62,525 bases of DNA from CAZEQK01 sp964514395 (lineage in GTDB: Bacteria > Bacillota > Bacilli > Tepidibacillales > Tepidibacillaceae): assembly GCA_964514395.1 (NCBI GenBank), contig CAZEQK010000018.1:1-62525 (forward strand), in the 5' to 3' direction. Position 1 is the stretch's first letter, and the number at the start of each line of letters is the position of its first letter. Shown in pieces: positions 50,992 through 59,900 of this stretch. The position numbers were made by a program, and so were the translations under genes. Below the pieces are notes generated by a model. That model ran no database searches, was not told where the DNA came from, and worked only from the letters and a program-made list of their open reading frames with translations.

Positions 50992-51360
50992 ATGAATGAG
51001 GATATGAATAATGACCAAATCAATCAATCAGATTCAGATAGCAACCAGCAAATAGTAGAACCAATTGTTATTGAACAGGCGAATCAAACGACTGTCAATC
51101 AGGTAACAACCAATGGGAAATCCATTGCTGGAATGGTATTAGGAATATTATCTATTGTTTCACCCTATGTGGGATTAATCCTTGGAATCATTGGTATTGT
51201 ACTTTCTAAAAAAGCATTAGATGAGATAAAGATTAGTAATGAGCAAGGAAAGGGTATGGCTGTAGCAGGGCTGGTCACTTCAATCGTAGGTGTTTCTATT
51301 TATGCACTGATTATACTACTTGTCTCGTTAGTAGGAGGCATTTTGTTTGTAGCTCATTAA
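50992..51360 (+). CDS. DUF4190 domain membrane protein
   Basis: 122 aa. A polar, Gln/Asn/Ser-rich N-terminus (about 1-42) precedes two hydrophobic hairpins typical of DUF4190: KSIAGMVLGILSIVSPYVGLILGIIGIVLSKKAL and GKGMAVAGLVTSIVGVSIYALIIL. Function is unknown. AAAGGAGG lies about 10 bases before the ATG. It is a single gene. Confidence 0.85.
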   Translation: MNEDMNNDQINQSDSDSNQQIVEPIVIEQANQTTVNQVTTNGKSIAGMVLGILSIVSPYVGLILGIIGIVLSKKALDEIKISNEQGKGMAVAGLVTSIVGVSIYALIILLVSLVGGILFVAH

Positions 51361-51386
51361 AAGTTATGTATCGTAGATTTGCTTAA

Positions 51387-51421
51387 TTGGCTCCTACTAA
51401 AAGTACGAGCCATTTTTATTT
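51387..51421 (+). terminator. Rho-independent terminator
   Basis: GGCTC-TACT pairs with AGTA-GAGCC, followed by ATTTTTATTTT. Confidence 0.75.
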
Positions 51422-51467
51422 TGAAAAATCAGTTCAGATTAAATAGATGATTGGGGGAGGGTGTATC

Positions 51468-52256
51468 ATGAATGAAGTTTTAGAAATCATTCATAATAGA
51501 GTGTCATTAAGAAGGTATGCTGAAAAACCAGTGACCGATGAGGATTTAAATATTATTTTAGAGGGAGCAATGAGAGCTCCAACAGCTGGGAATATGATGA
51601 GCTATTCTATATTAGTGGTGAAGGATAAAGAGAAGAAGGAAAGATTAAGTATCACCTGTGATCATCAGCCCTTTATTGCTAAAGCTTCAGTCGTGTTAAT
51701 TTTTTTAGCTGATATGCAAAGGGTATATGACTATCTTCATCATTGCAAAGTAGAAGAGTATAGCAAGGAAAAGGGGATGGCGTTAACAGAGCCTGGATTT
51801 GCGAATTTATTCTTAGCTTCAAGTGATGCCTTGATTGCTGCCCAGAATGCTGTTATTACAGCAGAATCCTTAGGGATAGGTTCCTGTTATATTGGAGATA
51901 TCGTAGAGAATTACGAGATACATAGAGAGATGTTTAAATTACCAAATAGAGTATTTCCGATTGCAATGCTTACCTTAGGTTATTATCCAGAAAACATACA
52001 AAGAATAAAAAGACCTAGATTTGATAAAAAATATATCGTATTCGATGAGGAGTATAAAGCACTAACAGCCGATGAATTTGAGGATATGTATAGGGACTTA
52101 GAGCAAAGTCGAGTTCCTAATAACACCGTTGGGGCTAAAAATTATGGACAATTACTATATAGTAGAAAGTTTGGAACCGCATTTTTTATTGAAATGGAAC
52201 GTTCGATTCGATTAATACTGAAGCATTGGCAGGGAGAAATACAATCAGCTGAATAA
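51468..52256 (+). CDS. Nitroreductase family protein, NfsA-like
   Basis: 262 aa FMN enzyme. The start IIHNRVSLRRYAEKPVTDEDLNIILEGAMRAPTAGNMMSY carries the flavin-binding arginines and the A-P-T-A-G-N motif, and AESLGIGSCYIGDI is the second signature. The length and C-terminal extension suit oxygen-insensitive NfsA/YcnD-type reductases. ATG 51468 has GGGGGAGGG upstream. Unlike the truncated nitroreductase at 3.4 kb it is intact. Confidence 0.85.
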   Translation: MNEVLEIIHNRVSLRRYAEKPVTDEDLNIILEGAMRAPTAGNMMSYSILVVKDKEKKERLSITCDHQPFIAKASVVLIFLADMQRVYDYLHHCKVEEYSKEKGMALTEPGFANLFLASSDALIAAQNAVITAESLGIGSCYIGDIVENYEIHREMFKLPNRVFPIAMLTLGYYPENIQRIKRPRFDKKYIVFDEEYKALTADEFEDMYRDLEQSRVPNNTVGAKNYGQLLYSRKFGTAFFIEMERSIRLILKHWQGEIQSAE

Positions 52257-52278
52257 GCGTTGGTGTGTATGAAATAAC

Positions 52279-52316
52279 AAGGTGGATTCTTTCATTAGAA
52301 CCCACCTTCTATTTAT
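52279..52316. terminator. Terminator hairpin between convergent genes
   Basis: AAGGTGG-TTCT pairs with AGAA-CCACCTT around TTCATT. Confidence 0.65.
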
Positions 52317-52347
52317 AAAAAAAGGCTTTGTTTTTATATAACGATTA

Positions 52348-53571
52348 TTACGCTTTGGCATATAGTTCAGCAATTTTAACGATGACCTCTACCGCTTTAT
52401 CCAGTGCGAAGGCTGGAATATATTCATATCTACCATGAAAATTGTGGCCACCTGCAAATATATTTGGGGTAGCTAGTCCCATAAAGGATAGCCTAGCTCC
52501 ATCAGTACCACCGCGAATGGGTTTAACTAAAGGCTCGATACCTACCTCTTTCATAGCTTGAAAAGCAGTATCGATAATATACATTACTGGTTCGATCTTT
52601 TCTTTCATATTATAATACTGGTCTTTTATTTCAATCTGAAAAGTATCATTACCATACTTTTGATTTAATTTATCAACAGTATCGATCATGATCGCCTTTC
52701 TTTTTTCAAAAAGAGTATAGTCAAAATCACGGATAATATAGTGTAATGTTGTCTCTTCAACCTCTCCGTTCATCCCAGTTAAATGATAAAAGCCCTCATA
52801 TCTATCCGTATCTGCTGGGGTTTCATGCTGGGGAAGCATAGAGATATATTCTGTAGCTAGCAGCATAGAGTTCATCATGATTCCTTTCGCTGTTCCAGGG
52901 TGAACGTTCTTTCCTTGAATTTGTATTTTGGCTCCTGCTGCATTAAAGTTCTCATATTCTAGCTCACCAACTGGCCCACCGTCCATCGTATAGGCAAAGT
53001 CAGCTGCAAATTCTTCAACATTAAAGTGATTTGCTCCGCGACCAACCTCCTCATCTGGTGTAAACCCAATACGGATTTTTCCATGAGGGATCTCTGGATG
53101 ATGAATGAAATATTCCATTGCAGTGATAATTTCCGCAACACCTGCTTTATCATCTGCTCCTAATAGTGTTGTACCGTCTGTTGTGATTAATGTTTTGCCA
53201 ATATAATAGTTTAAGCTAGGAAATTCCTTAGGTGATAGAATGATGTTCTTTTCAGCATTTAAAATAATGTCTTTCCCATCATAATTCTCTATTATTTTTG
53301 GGTGTACATTCGTTCCAGTAAAATCAGGGCTTGTATCCATATGGGCAATAAACCCAATAGTCGGAACCTCCTTTTCAATATTAGACGGAAGTGTTGCATA
53401 GATATAGCCCTTTTCATCTAAGACAACCTCATCTAGACCAATTTCATTAAGCTCCTCAGCAATCTCCCTTGCTAACACCATTTGTCCTGATGTAGTTGGT
53501 ACGGTGGTTGAGTTACTATTCGATTTCGTATCAAATGATACATATTTCAAAAACCTTTCTGATGCCTTCAA
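52348..53571 (-). CDS. pepT: Peptidase T (tripeptide aminopeptidase)
   Basis: 407-aa M20 metallopeptidase. Zinc-binding features are GFIAHMDTSPD, LLGADDKAGVAEI and GFTPDEEVGRG, with GTDGARLSFMGLATPNIFAGGHNFHGRYE near the end. It removes the N-terminal residue from tripeptides in the cytoplasm. It starts with TTG behind AAGGAGG. It is transcribed alone. Confidence 0.93.
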   Translation of the reverse strand: MKASERFLKYVSFDTKSNSNSTTVPTTSGQMVLAREIAEELNEIGLDEVVLDEKGYIYATLPSNIEKEVPTIGFIAHMDTSPDFTGTNVHPKIIENYDGKDIILNAEKNIILSPKEFPSLNYYIGKTLITTDGTTLLGADDKAGVAEIITAMEYFIHHPEIPHGKIRIGFTPDEEVGRGANHFNVEEFAADFAYTMDGGPVGELEYENFNAAGAKIQIQGKNVHPGTAKGIMMNSMLLATEYISMLPQHETPADTDRYEGFYHLTGMNGEVEETTLHYIIRDFDYTLFEKRKAIMIDTVDKLNQKYGNDTFQIEIKDQYYNMKEKIEPVMYIIDTAFQAMKEVGIEPLVKPIRGGTDGARLSFMGLATPNIFAGGHNFHGRYEYIPAFALDKAVEVIVKIAELYAKA

Positions 53572-53788
53572 TATAATTTTCCTCCTTAAGATGTTATATC
53601 TCTAGTATATGAGCTACTAAACGATAATATTTTGTGTTACCTCCAAGTTTTATTATAAGATGAAAAGCCAATATCTCTATTTTATAATAAAATAGAGCCA
53701 TAGCAAAAATAAAATAGATTTAAAATAAACTTATCTATCAATAATAGTGGTAAAGTAACAGAATGAATGTTTAAAAAGGAGTAGAAGA

Positions 53789-54577
53789 ATGCAGGAGGAA
53801 TGGCAAGGGATATTACAGCATATGAAAGAATGGGCTCATGAGGCAGGCGAAATGCAGATTAGGAGTCTTGAGCAGCCATATAGAATAAAACAAAAGTCTG
53901 CCGATATTGATCTAGTGACAGAAATAGATGAATGGACAGATCATTTTTTTAAGACCAAAATAAAGGAATCGTATCCAGACCACGGGATATTGACGGAGGA
54001 AAGCGGAGAAGAAGAGGGGATTTCTAATTATCAATGGGTGATCGATCCTATAGATGGTACGACGAATTTTGTTCATGAATTTCCTATGTTTTGTATCTCT
54101 GTGGCAGTGAAATATATGGGGGAGACTGTGATAGGCCTCGTCTATCTACCGAAGCTGTCTGAAACATATGAAGCAGTGAAGGGTCAAGGAGCACTGCTAA
54201 ATGGTAAACCGATTATTGTATCTCCTATCGATAAATTAACAAAATCGATTGTTGCAACAGGGTTTCCATATGATAGAGCAACAGACCCAATGAATAATGT
54301 TGAGTATTTCAATCAGGTAGTGACAAAGGTTGGCGGAATCAGACGCACTGGTAGTGCAGCGATTGATTTATGTCAGGTGGCTGCTGGTCGCTTTGATGGC
54401 TACTGGGAATTTAAGCTTAATCCTTGGGATTTTGAAGCGGGCTTTTTAATAGTAAAAGAAGCAGGTGGAAGGGCATACAAGGAGAAGCAGGAGAAAGGCT
54501 ATTTTATCCTTGTCGGAAATGATGTGATTTTTACAGAACTCGAGCATCTATTAGATATCAAGTGTGATAAGAAATAG
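53789..54577 (+). CDS. Inositol monophosphatase family protein
   Basis: 262 aa. Metal-binding motifs are ILTEESGEEE, WVIDPIDGTTNFVHEFP and NPWDFEAGFLIVKEAGG. This is the lithium-sensitive Mg-dependent phosphatase family (SuhB, CysQ, archaeal fructose bisphosphatase); exact substrate unknown. AAAAAGGAG precedes the ATG. Confidence 0.88.
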   Translation: MQEEWQGILQHMKEWAHEAGEMQIRSLEQPYRIKQKSADIDLVTEIDEWTDHFFKTKIKESYPDHGILTEESGEEEGISNYQWVIDPIDGTTNFVHEFPMFCISVAVKYMGETVIGLVYLPKLSETYEAVKGQGALLNGKPIIVSPIDKLTKSIVATGFPYDRATDPMNNVEYFNQVVTKVGGIRRTGSAAIDLCQVAAGRFDGYWEFKLNPWDFEAGFLIVKEAGGRAYKEKQEKGYFILVGNDVIFTELEHLLDIKCDKK

Positions 54578-54606
54578 CCTTCATTTATATCCATATAGGA
54601 TAGATA

Positions 54607-54646
54607 AGGCGTATTGAAGATACAGTCTCTTCAGTACGCCTATTTT
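54607..54646. terminator. Terminator hairpin between convergent genes
   Basis: AGGCGTA...TGAAGA pairs with TCTTCA...TACGCCT, followed by ATTTTC. Confidence 0.7.
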
Positions 54647-54658
54647 CATTTAATTTAT

Positions 54659-55237
54659 CTAATGTTTTTTCATTGCTTTTTGAGAAAGAAAGATAATGCC
54701 GATACCAAAGCTTGTACCAATAATACCAAAGATAAAATAACTAATCATAGGATATAAAACACCGTAAAGAAATGAACCGTAAGGCCATTGGAAGATCAAG
54801 CTTATCCCCCATTTTATGAGTGGCTTTGTCATATGAGCAAATCCTGTGATAAGAATCAATAGGAAGGCAAAAAGATAATAGTGCTGCTTCATTTTTTTAA
54901 TGAAGTAATATCCAATATCAATCACTGCACCTGGGGCAAAAAAAGTAAGCACAATAAATGGATCATGAAATCCCATTGCTGGTATCAGACTGATGCCTGA
55001 AGCAGTTAAACTAGAAATACTTGCAGCAAATCTGTTTTTTGATGTTAATTTACCGATGATTAATAGTGTCATCCATTCAATACCATGATGTCCGGGTAAA
55101 CGTAAAGGAATCCGTAAAAAGTTATGCATGATGACGACAAGGCTACCTAAGCCCATTAGCCAAACTATTTCTTTCGTATTTGCATTAATATTGTTTAACG
55201 ATTTCCTTAGGGAGAGTGCGCCAATATATTTGGTCAT
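54659..55237 (-). CDS. Six-helix membrane protein, ECF-transporter S-component-like
   Basis: 192 aa with about six hydrophobic segments. The stretch HNFLRIPLRLPGHHGIEWMTLLIIGKL, followed by an ISSLTASGISLIP segment, recalls substrate-specific S-components of ECF vitamin/metal importers. I cannot name the substrate. GAGGAGG precedes the ATG, which lies 53 bases inside the TiaS-like gene, so translation is coupled. Third gene of an operon with a lipoprotein and a TiaS-like protein. Confidence 0.6.
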   Translation of the reverse strand: MTKYIGALSLRKSLNNINANTKEIVWLMGLGSLVVIMHNFLRIPLRLPGHHGIEWMTLLIIGKLTSKNRFAASISSLTASGISLIPAMGFHDPFIVLTFFAPGAVIDIGYYFIKKMKQHYYLFAFLLILITGFAHMTKPLIKWGISLIFQWPYGSFLYGVLYPMISYFIFGIIGTSFGIGIIFLSQKAMKKH

Positions 55238-55919
55238 TTTCTTTTACCTCCTCTACTAATAGGGTAGATTGATAATCTAGAAAAACAGGCTTTGTCCATT
55301 CACCAATAGCTATTCTACTATGCTCATCTAACGTTTCACCTTCAATAGTCTGACAACGATCGATACTCGTTTTCTTTAATAGTGTTCTTAGGTCATAGAC
55401 ACTTGCTTTTGTCTCTCGCAAGCCTGGTAACCATAAAAACCGACCATCATTACCACTAGCATGTAAGGAGACTGCTGCTAGTGCGCCAATGACCCCTATT
55501 CCCGTCCCAGTATGGGCAGTAAGGGAAATATGATATTGCTGAGCAAGCCTCTCTGCTTCCTCACGACTGATGATCTCTTTTTTTGCACGAGCTCCATATG
55601 ACATAAGCTGTTCATCAATTTTATTATGTACTGCCACACAAAGTCCTACATCGGAACCCTCTGCTGCATGCTGTTCTAAATAGCTTGAACAAAAACCGAT
55701 TATAGTCTCTATATCTGTATTTGTTTCTACAGACAGACAAGCTGAGCTGTTATGTGAAGTATAAGGAATTCGGGGGTCTACTAATAATTGGTGACGAGTC
55801 ACACTTTTCAATTCTCCCAGTCCCGTCTCCATTAATGCCTGACCTAACATACGAGCTTGAAATCCTGTTCCTCTACTCTCTAAGTTATCCGTATCATCAA
55901 TTCCGATCAAAGTCCTCAT
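55185..55919 (-). CDS. TiaS-like nucleotide-utilising protein of unknown bacterial function
   Basis: 244 aa. It starts TLIGIDDTDNLESRGTGFQAR, the signature of the N-terminal domain of archaeal TiaS (tRNA-Ile2 agmatinylcytidine synthetase). TAHTGTGIGVIGALAAVSLHASGNDGRFLWLPG follows. Bacteria modify this tRNA with TilS instead, and the zinc-ribbon/OB parts of TiaS are missing here, so the job must differ. GAGGTGA marks ATG 55919, which overlaps the upstream lipoprotein stop by one base. Confidence 0.65.
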   Translation of the reverse strand: MRTLIGIDDTDNLESRGTGFQARMLGQALMETGLGELKSVTRHQLLVDPRIPYTSHNSSACLSVETNTDIETIIGFCSSYLEQHAAEGSDVGLCVAVHNKIDEQLMSYGARAKKEIISREEAERLAQQYHISLTAHTGTGIGVIGALAAVSLHASGNDGRFLWLPGLRETKASVYDLRTLLKKTSIDRCQTIEGETLDEHSRIAIGEWTKPVFLDYQSTLLVEEVKENDQIYWRTLPKEIVKQY

Positions 55920-56338
55920 TATTTCACCTCTATTTTTGTAACATCCTTCACCCATTTATTTTTATCCATATGAGTGGTAGCTAATTTAACAGTTCCGTGA
56001 TTGGTGAAATCAAGGATGGTTTCATTATCTATTTGCTCTTTTGTAAGGACAATATCCTCTGATCCTGATATAAGATGAACCAAACTGAAATTCTTAATTC
56101 CCGCAGTTTTTAGTACATCACTTAAGAATGGCCCCTCCTGCATGCGATCATCCATCGAGATACTTTGCATCGGTAAATCCGCTAAATCCTTTAAGCTAAG
56201 AAAAGTATTGATATCATGATAGAGAATAGTGATACCATATCCTTGATTGGTGTGCTCTTCTGTAGTCAAAGCTGTCTGTTGTGATTGACAAGAGGTTAAT
56301 GAAAAAAGTAAAAAAAAGATAATCAAAAGCTTTTTCAT
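55919..56338 (-). CDS. Lipoprotein with a possible sulfite-oxidase-like fold
   Basis: 139 aa. The signal peptide ends in a lipobox (LFSLTSC), so it is anchored on the outer face of the membrane. The mature part (MQEGPFLSDVLKTAGIKN, VLTKEQID, KWVKDVTKIEV) has the strand order and closing W-V-x-x-V-x-x-I-E-V of small molybdopterin-binding-domain proteins of the sulfite-oxidase superfamily. The usual cofactor cysteine is not seen. AGGAGG precedes the ATG. First gene of the three-gene operon. Confidence 0.55.
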   Translation of the reverse strand: MKKLLIIFFLLFSLTSCQSQQTALTTEEHTNQGYGITILYHDINTFLSLKDLADLPMQSISMDDRMQEGPFLSDVLKTAGIKNFSLVHLISGSEDIVLTKEQIDNETILDFTNHGTVKLATTHMDKNKWVKDVTKIEVK

Positions 56339-56436
56339 CGAAGACCTCCTATGTATGTTAAAATCAATCTAATTAACATTAAAATATCATAACTGATGAT
56401 AAAAAGTAAGTAAAAACAAAGAGGTTAAATAAAATA

Positions 56437-56460
56437 AGACCAAGGCATATACCTTGGTCT
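56437..56460 (-). terminator. Rho-independent terminator of the M29 aminopeptidase gene
   Basis: AGACCAAGG pairs perfectly with CCTTGGTCT; on the minus strand it is followed by TATTTTATTT. Confidence 0.75.
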
Positions 56461-56473
56461 AGAAAAAATAAGC

Positions 56474-57706
56474 TTAAAATGCCCAATTACCTTTACGAAA
56501 TACAGGTTCAAGCACACCATCTGCTGTTTCACCGTCGATATCAAGATCCTCTGAGCCTATCATAAAGTCGACATGAGTGATACTATCATTTGCACCATTT
56601 TTTGCAAGCTCTTCCTTCGACATGTTTTCTCCATTTTCAATACATGTTGGATAGGCACTACCGATAGCTAAATGACAGGAAGCATTTTCGTCAAATAATG
56701 TATTGTAAAAAATAATATTAGAGTTAGAAATAGGAGAATCGTATGGTACTAAAGCTACTTCTCCTAAATAGTATGAACCTTCATCAGTTTCAATTAAACG
56801 CTTTAAGGTCTCATAACCTTTTTCAGCAGTAAAATCAACAATCTTTCCATCTTTAAAGGTCAAGGTGAAGTTATCTATGAGATTGCCACTATAATTTAAT
56901 GGTTTGGTACTAGAAACAACGCCATTTATTCCAGTTTTTGTTGGAAGGGTAAAGACTTCTTCCGTTGGTATATTAGCTAGGAAATCAACGCCCTTTTCAT
57001 TTTTACTACTAGCACCTAGCCATAAATGTTTTTCTGGAAGTTCAATGGTCATATCAGTACCAGGAGCCTTGTAATGTAATTTTTTATACTTCTTCTTATT
57101 TAAATAATCAACCTTGCTATGTAAATTGTCATTATGCTCCTGCCAAGCCTTCACTGGGTCTTCTAAGTCAGCTCTTGTCGCTTTAAAAATAGCGTCCCAC
57201 AGCTTTTCCACTTGAGCACTTTCCTCTTCATTTGGAAATACCTTCGCTGCCCAAGCCTTAGAAGGAACAGCAATTACGTTCCAGCTAATTTTATCAGTGA
57301 TAACATACTCTTTAAATTTCTCTAGTGCTTTTCCAGCCGTTTTATTGGCTGTAGCGATTCGATCTGGATCCACTCCGTTTAGTAAATCTGGGTTCATAGA
57401 AACGATAGACATTAAGGCTGCTCCACTCTTTGCCATTTCCTCATAGCCTTTCGCTTTCCACATTGGGTATTCCTCAAATGCTTCATCAGGAGCTAGATCA
57501 AATTTTGTTCTTGTAAGTACCTCATCATTCCATTCTACATGAACATTTTTTGCACCTGCTTCATAAGCTATCTTTGCCGCTTTTCTAACAAAATCAGCAG
57601 CTGTAATAGGTGCATTAATAAGTAATGTTTGACCCTTTTGAACATTAGTTCCTATTTTAACACCTAGCTCAGCATATTTTTCGAGATTTTTATCAAACGT
57701 TGACAT
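56474..57706 (-). CDS. M29-family aminopeptidase, AmpS/PepS type
   Basis: 410 aa. The N-terminus KYAELGVKIGTNVQKGQTLLINAPITAADFVRKAAKIAYEAGAKNVHVEW is typical. The metal-binding C-terminal part carries NEKGVDFLANIPTEEVFTLP, ENASCHLAIGSAYP and DSITHVDFMIGSEDLDIDG. It trims peptides from the N-terminus in the cytoplasm. AAGGAGG precedes the ATG. It precedes the lipoprotein operon on the same strand but is separated by a terminator. Confidence 0.92.
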   Translation of the reverse strand: MSTFDKNLEKYAELGVKIGTNVQKGQTLLINAPITAADFVRKAAKIAYEAGAKNVHVEWNDEVLTRTKFDLAPDEAFEEYPMWKAKGYEEMAKSGAALMSIVSMNPDLLNGVDPDRIATANKTAGKALEKFKEYVITDKISWNVIAVPSKAWAAKVFPNEEESAQVEKLWDAIFKATRADLEDPVKAWQEHNDNLHSKVDYLNKKKYKKLHYKAPGTDMTIELPEKHLWLGASSKNEKGVDFLANIPTEEVFTLPTKTGINGVVSSTKPLNYSGNLIDNFTLTFKDGKIVDFTAEKGYETLKRLIETDEGSYYLGEVALVPYDSPISNSNIIFYNTLFDENASCHLAIGSAYPTCIENGENMSKEELAKNGANDSITHVDFMIGSEDLDIDGETADGVLEPVFRKGNWAF

Positions 57707-58029
57707 AATCGTTACCTCCTTTTTAAATAAGCACTCTAACTAATATTTTAACAGTAAGAATGGTAATATAAAACAGTTTATTTTAATATTAGAAATGTTT
57801 CAACAAATGAAGTTCAACAGTGAAAAAAACAAAACTTTATTCAGTTGGCATGGAAACATAATGAAAAGCAGGTTATATTATTATTAGTACATTTTTTTTG
57901 TAATATGTATTGTCAATATATAGCATGCTTGATATGATTTTTGTGAAAAATAAAATATAATCAATAATCAACTCACATTTAGGGAATCCGTCTAAATGAA
58001 GTTTCTTAGATAAAAAGAAAGGTGATAAC
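57707..58029 (+). other. 323-bp divergent intergenic region
   Basis: It separates the aminopeptidase and glnS genes. It contains a good promoter for glnS (listed separately). I see no T-box elements (no AGGGTGGNACCGCG) although the downstream gene is an aminoacyl-tRNA synthetase. Confidence 0.5.
57910..57938 (+). promoter_or_regulatory. Sigma-A promoter of glnS
   Basis: TTGTCA, a 17-bp spacer and TATGAT, about 90 bases before the start codon. Confidence 0.65.
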
Positions 58030-59694
58030 ATGGACAACAATAGTAATACATCAAATTTTATTAAAAAAATAGTTATGGATGATCTAGAGGCAGGAAAGCT
58101 AGAAAAGATAGTAACGAGATTTCCACCTGAGCCTAATGGTTATCTACATATTGGTCATGCGAAATCTATCGTATTGAATTTCGAACTAGCGAAAGAATTT
58201 AATGGGAAGACCAATCTAAGGTTTGATGATACCAATCCGCTAAAGGAAGATAAGGAATATGTTGATTCAATCATAGAAGATGTAAAATGGTTAGGCTATG
58301 AATGGGATGGGTTATACTATGCCTCTGATTATTTTGATGAGATGTATCGTAGAGCAATCATCTTAATCAAAAAGGGAAAAGCATACATAGATGACTCGTC
58401 TGCTGAGGAGATAAGAGAAACAAGAGGAACCTTAACAGCGTCGGGAAAGGAAAGCATATATCGTAGTCGTACAGTTGAAGAAAACCTCAAGCTATTTGAA
58501 CAAATGAAAAATGGTGAGTTTAAAGATGGAGAAAAGGTACTAAGAGCAAACATTGATATGGGTTCTCCAAATTTAAATATGAGAGACCCAGTGCTTTACC
58601 GTATTTCCCATGCCGTGCACCATAATACAGGGGATGCATGGTGTATTTATCCGATGTATGATTTTGCTCATCCAATTGAAGATGCAATAGAGGGAGTTAC
58701 TCATTCATTATGTACATTGGAATTCGAAGATCATCGTCCTTTATATGATTGGGTGGTAAGAGAAACAGAAATGCCAAAACAACCAAGACAGATTGAATTT
58801 GCTAGATTAAATTTAACAAATACAGTCATGAGTAAAAGGAAGCTGAAGCAATTAGTCGATGAAAAATATGTAGACGGCTGGGATGATCCTAGAATGCCAA
58901 CCATATCAGGTCTACGCAGAAGAGGCTTTACACCGGAATCTATCCGCAGATTTGCTAGAGAAATAGGGGTGGCAAAGAGTAATAGTGTAGTGGATGTTCA
59001 AATGCTAGAGCATTTTATTAGGGAGGACTTAAAACTAAAGGCACCAAGGACCATGGCAATATTAAAGCCTTTAAAAGTAATCATTACCAATTATCCTGAA
59101 GGACAAGTTGAGATATTGCATGCTGAAAACAATCCAGAGAATGAAGAAATGGGTATGAGAAAAATTCCTTTCTCACGAGAGCTATATATCGAGCAGGATG
59201 ATTTTATGGAGGATCCTCCAAAAAAATATTTTAGACTGTTTCCTGGTAATGAAGTAAGACTTAAGCATGCCTATTTTATCAAATGTAACGAAGTGATGAA
59301 GGATGAAGAAGGTAATGTGATTGAATTGCATTGTACCTATGATCCAGAAACAAAGAGTGGGACAGGTTTTACTGGTAGAAAGGTAAAAGGTACCATCCAC
59401 TGGGTTGAGGCCAATAACGCGTTACCCGTAGAGTTTCGCTTGTATCATCCACTAATAATAGATAAGGAAGAAAATAGTGAATCCTTTTTAGAAAAGATCA
59501 ATCCTAACTCATTAGAAATACTAGATGGCTATGTTGAGCCCAATATGGAAGGGGTAACACCAAGCGATAAATTCCAATTATTTAGACATGGTTATTTTAA
59601 TGTTGATCCTAAATATACAACCAAGGATAAGCTTGTGTTTAACAGAATCGTATCCTTAAAGAGCTCCTTTAAAATAGATACTCAATCTAATTGA
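58030..59694 (+). CDS. glnS: Glutaminyl-tRNA synthetase
   Basis: 554 aa class I synthetase. HIGH is at residues 40-43 (PPEPNGYLHIGHAKS), RFDDTNP follows, and the KMSKS equivalent is VMSKRKL. GWDDPRMPTISGLRRRGFTPESIR and the two C-terminal anticodon-binding barrels match bacterial GlnRS rather than GluRS. It charges tRNA(Gln) directly. Most Bacilli lack this enzyme and use the GatCAB amidation route, so its presence is notable and may reflect lateral transfer or a clostridial-type ancestry. AAAGGTGAT precedes the ATG. Confidence 0.93.
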   Translation: MDNNSNTSNFIKKIVMDDLEAGKLEKIVTRFPPEPNGYLHIGHAKSIVLNFELAKEFNGKTNLRFDDTNPLKEDKEYVDSIIEDVKWLGYEWDGLYYASDYFDEMYRRAIILIKKGKAYIDDSSAEEIRETRGTLTASGKESIYRSRTVEENLKLFEQMKNGEFKDGEKVLRANIDMGSPNLNMRDPVLYRISHAVHHNTGDAWCIYPMYDFAHPIEDAIEGVTHSLCTLEFEDHRPLYDWVVRETEMPKQPRQIEFARLNLTNTVMSKRKLKQLVDEKYVDGWDDPRMPTISGLRRRGFTPESIRRFAREIGVAKSNSVVDVQMLEHFIREDLKLKAPRTMAILKPLKVIITNYPEGQVEILHAENNPENEEMGMRKIPFSRELYIEQDDFMEDPPKKYFRLFPGNEVRLKHAYFIKCNEVMKDEEGNVIELHCTYDPETKSGTGFTGRKVKGTIHWVEANNALPVEFRLYHPLIIDKEENSESFLEKINPNSLEILDGYVEPNMEGVTPSDKFQLFRHGYFNVDPKYTTKDKLVFNRIVSLKSSFKIDTQSN

Positions 59695-59737
59695 GTTAAG
59701 AATGGAGCAGGAAGAAAGTAGACGTCATCTATATCTT

Positions 59738-59770
59738 AAAGCTGTTGAATCAATTAACAGCTTTTTTTTT
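59738..59770 (+). terminator. Rho-independent terminator of glnS
   Basis: AAAGCTGTT pairs with AACAGCTTT, followed by a T-run. Confidence 0.85.
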
Positions 59771-59900
59771 ATTCTTTTTGTTTATGATAATTGTAAAAAA
59801 TGGTAATTACTAGGTATTTCATACTCAAATAAAAAAACTAGTAATTTCTAATATGGACTCCGCATAAAATTTACAGTTAATTATTCAAAAGGGGAGTAGA

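Noticed and set aside
57939..58029. T-box leader upstream of glnS
   Set aside because: The leader is only about 80 bases and lacks the AGGGTGGNACCGCG motif and a terminator.
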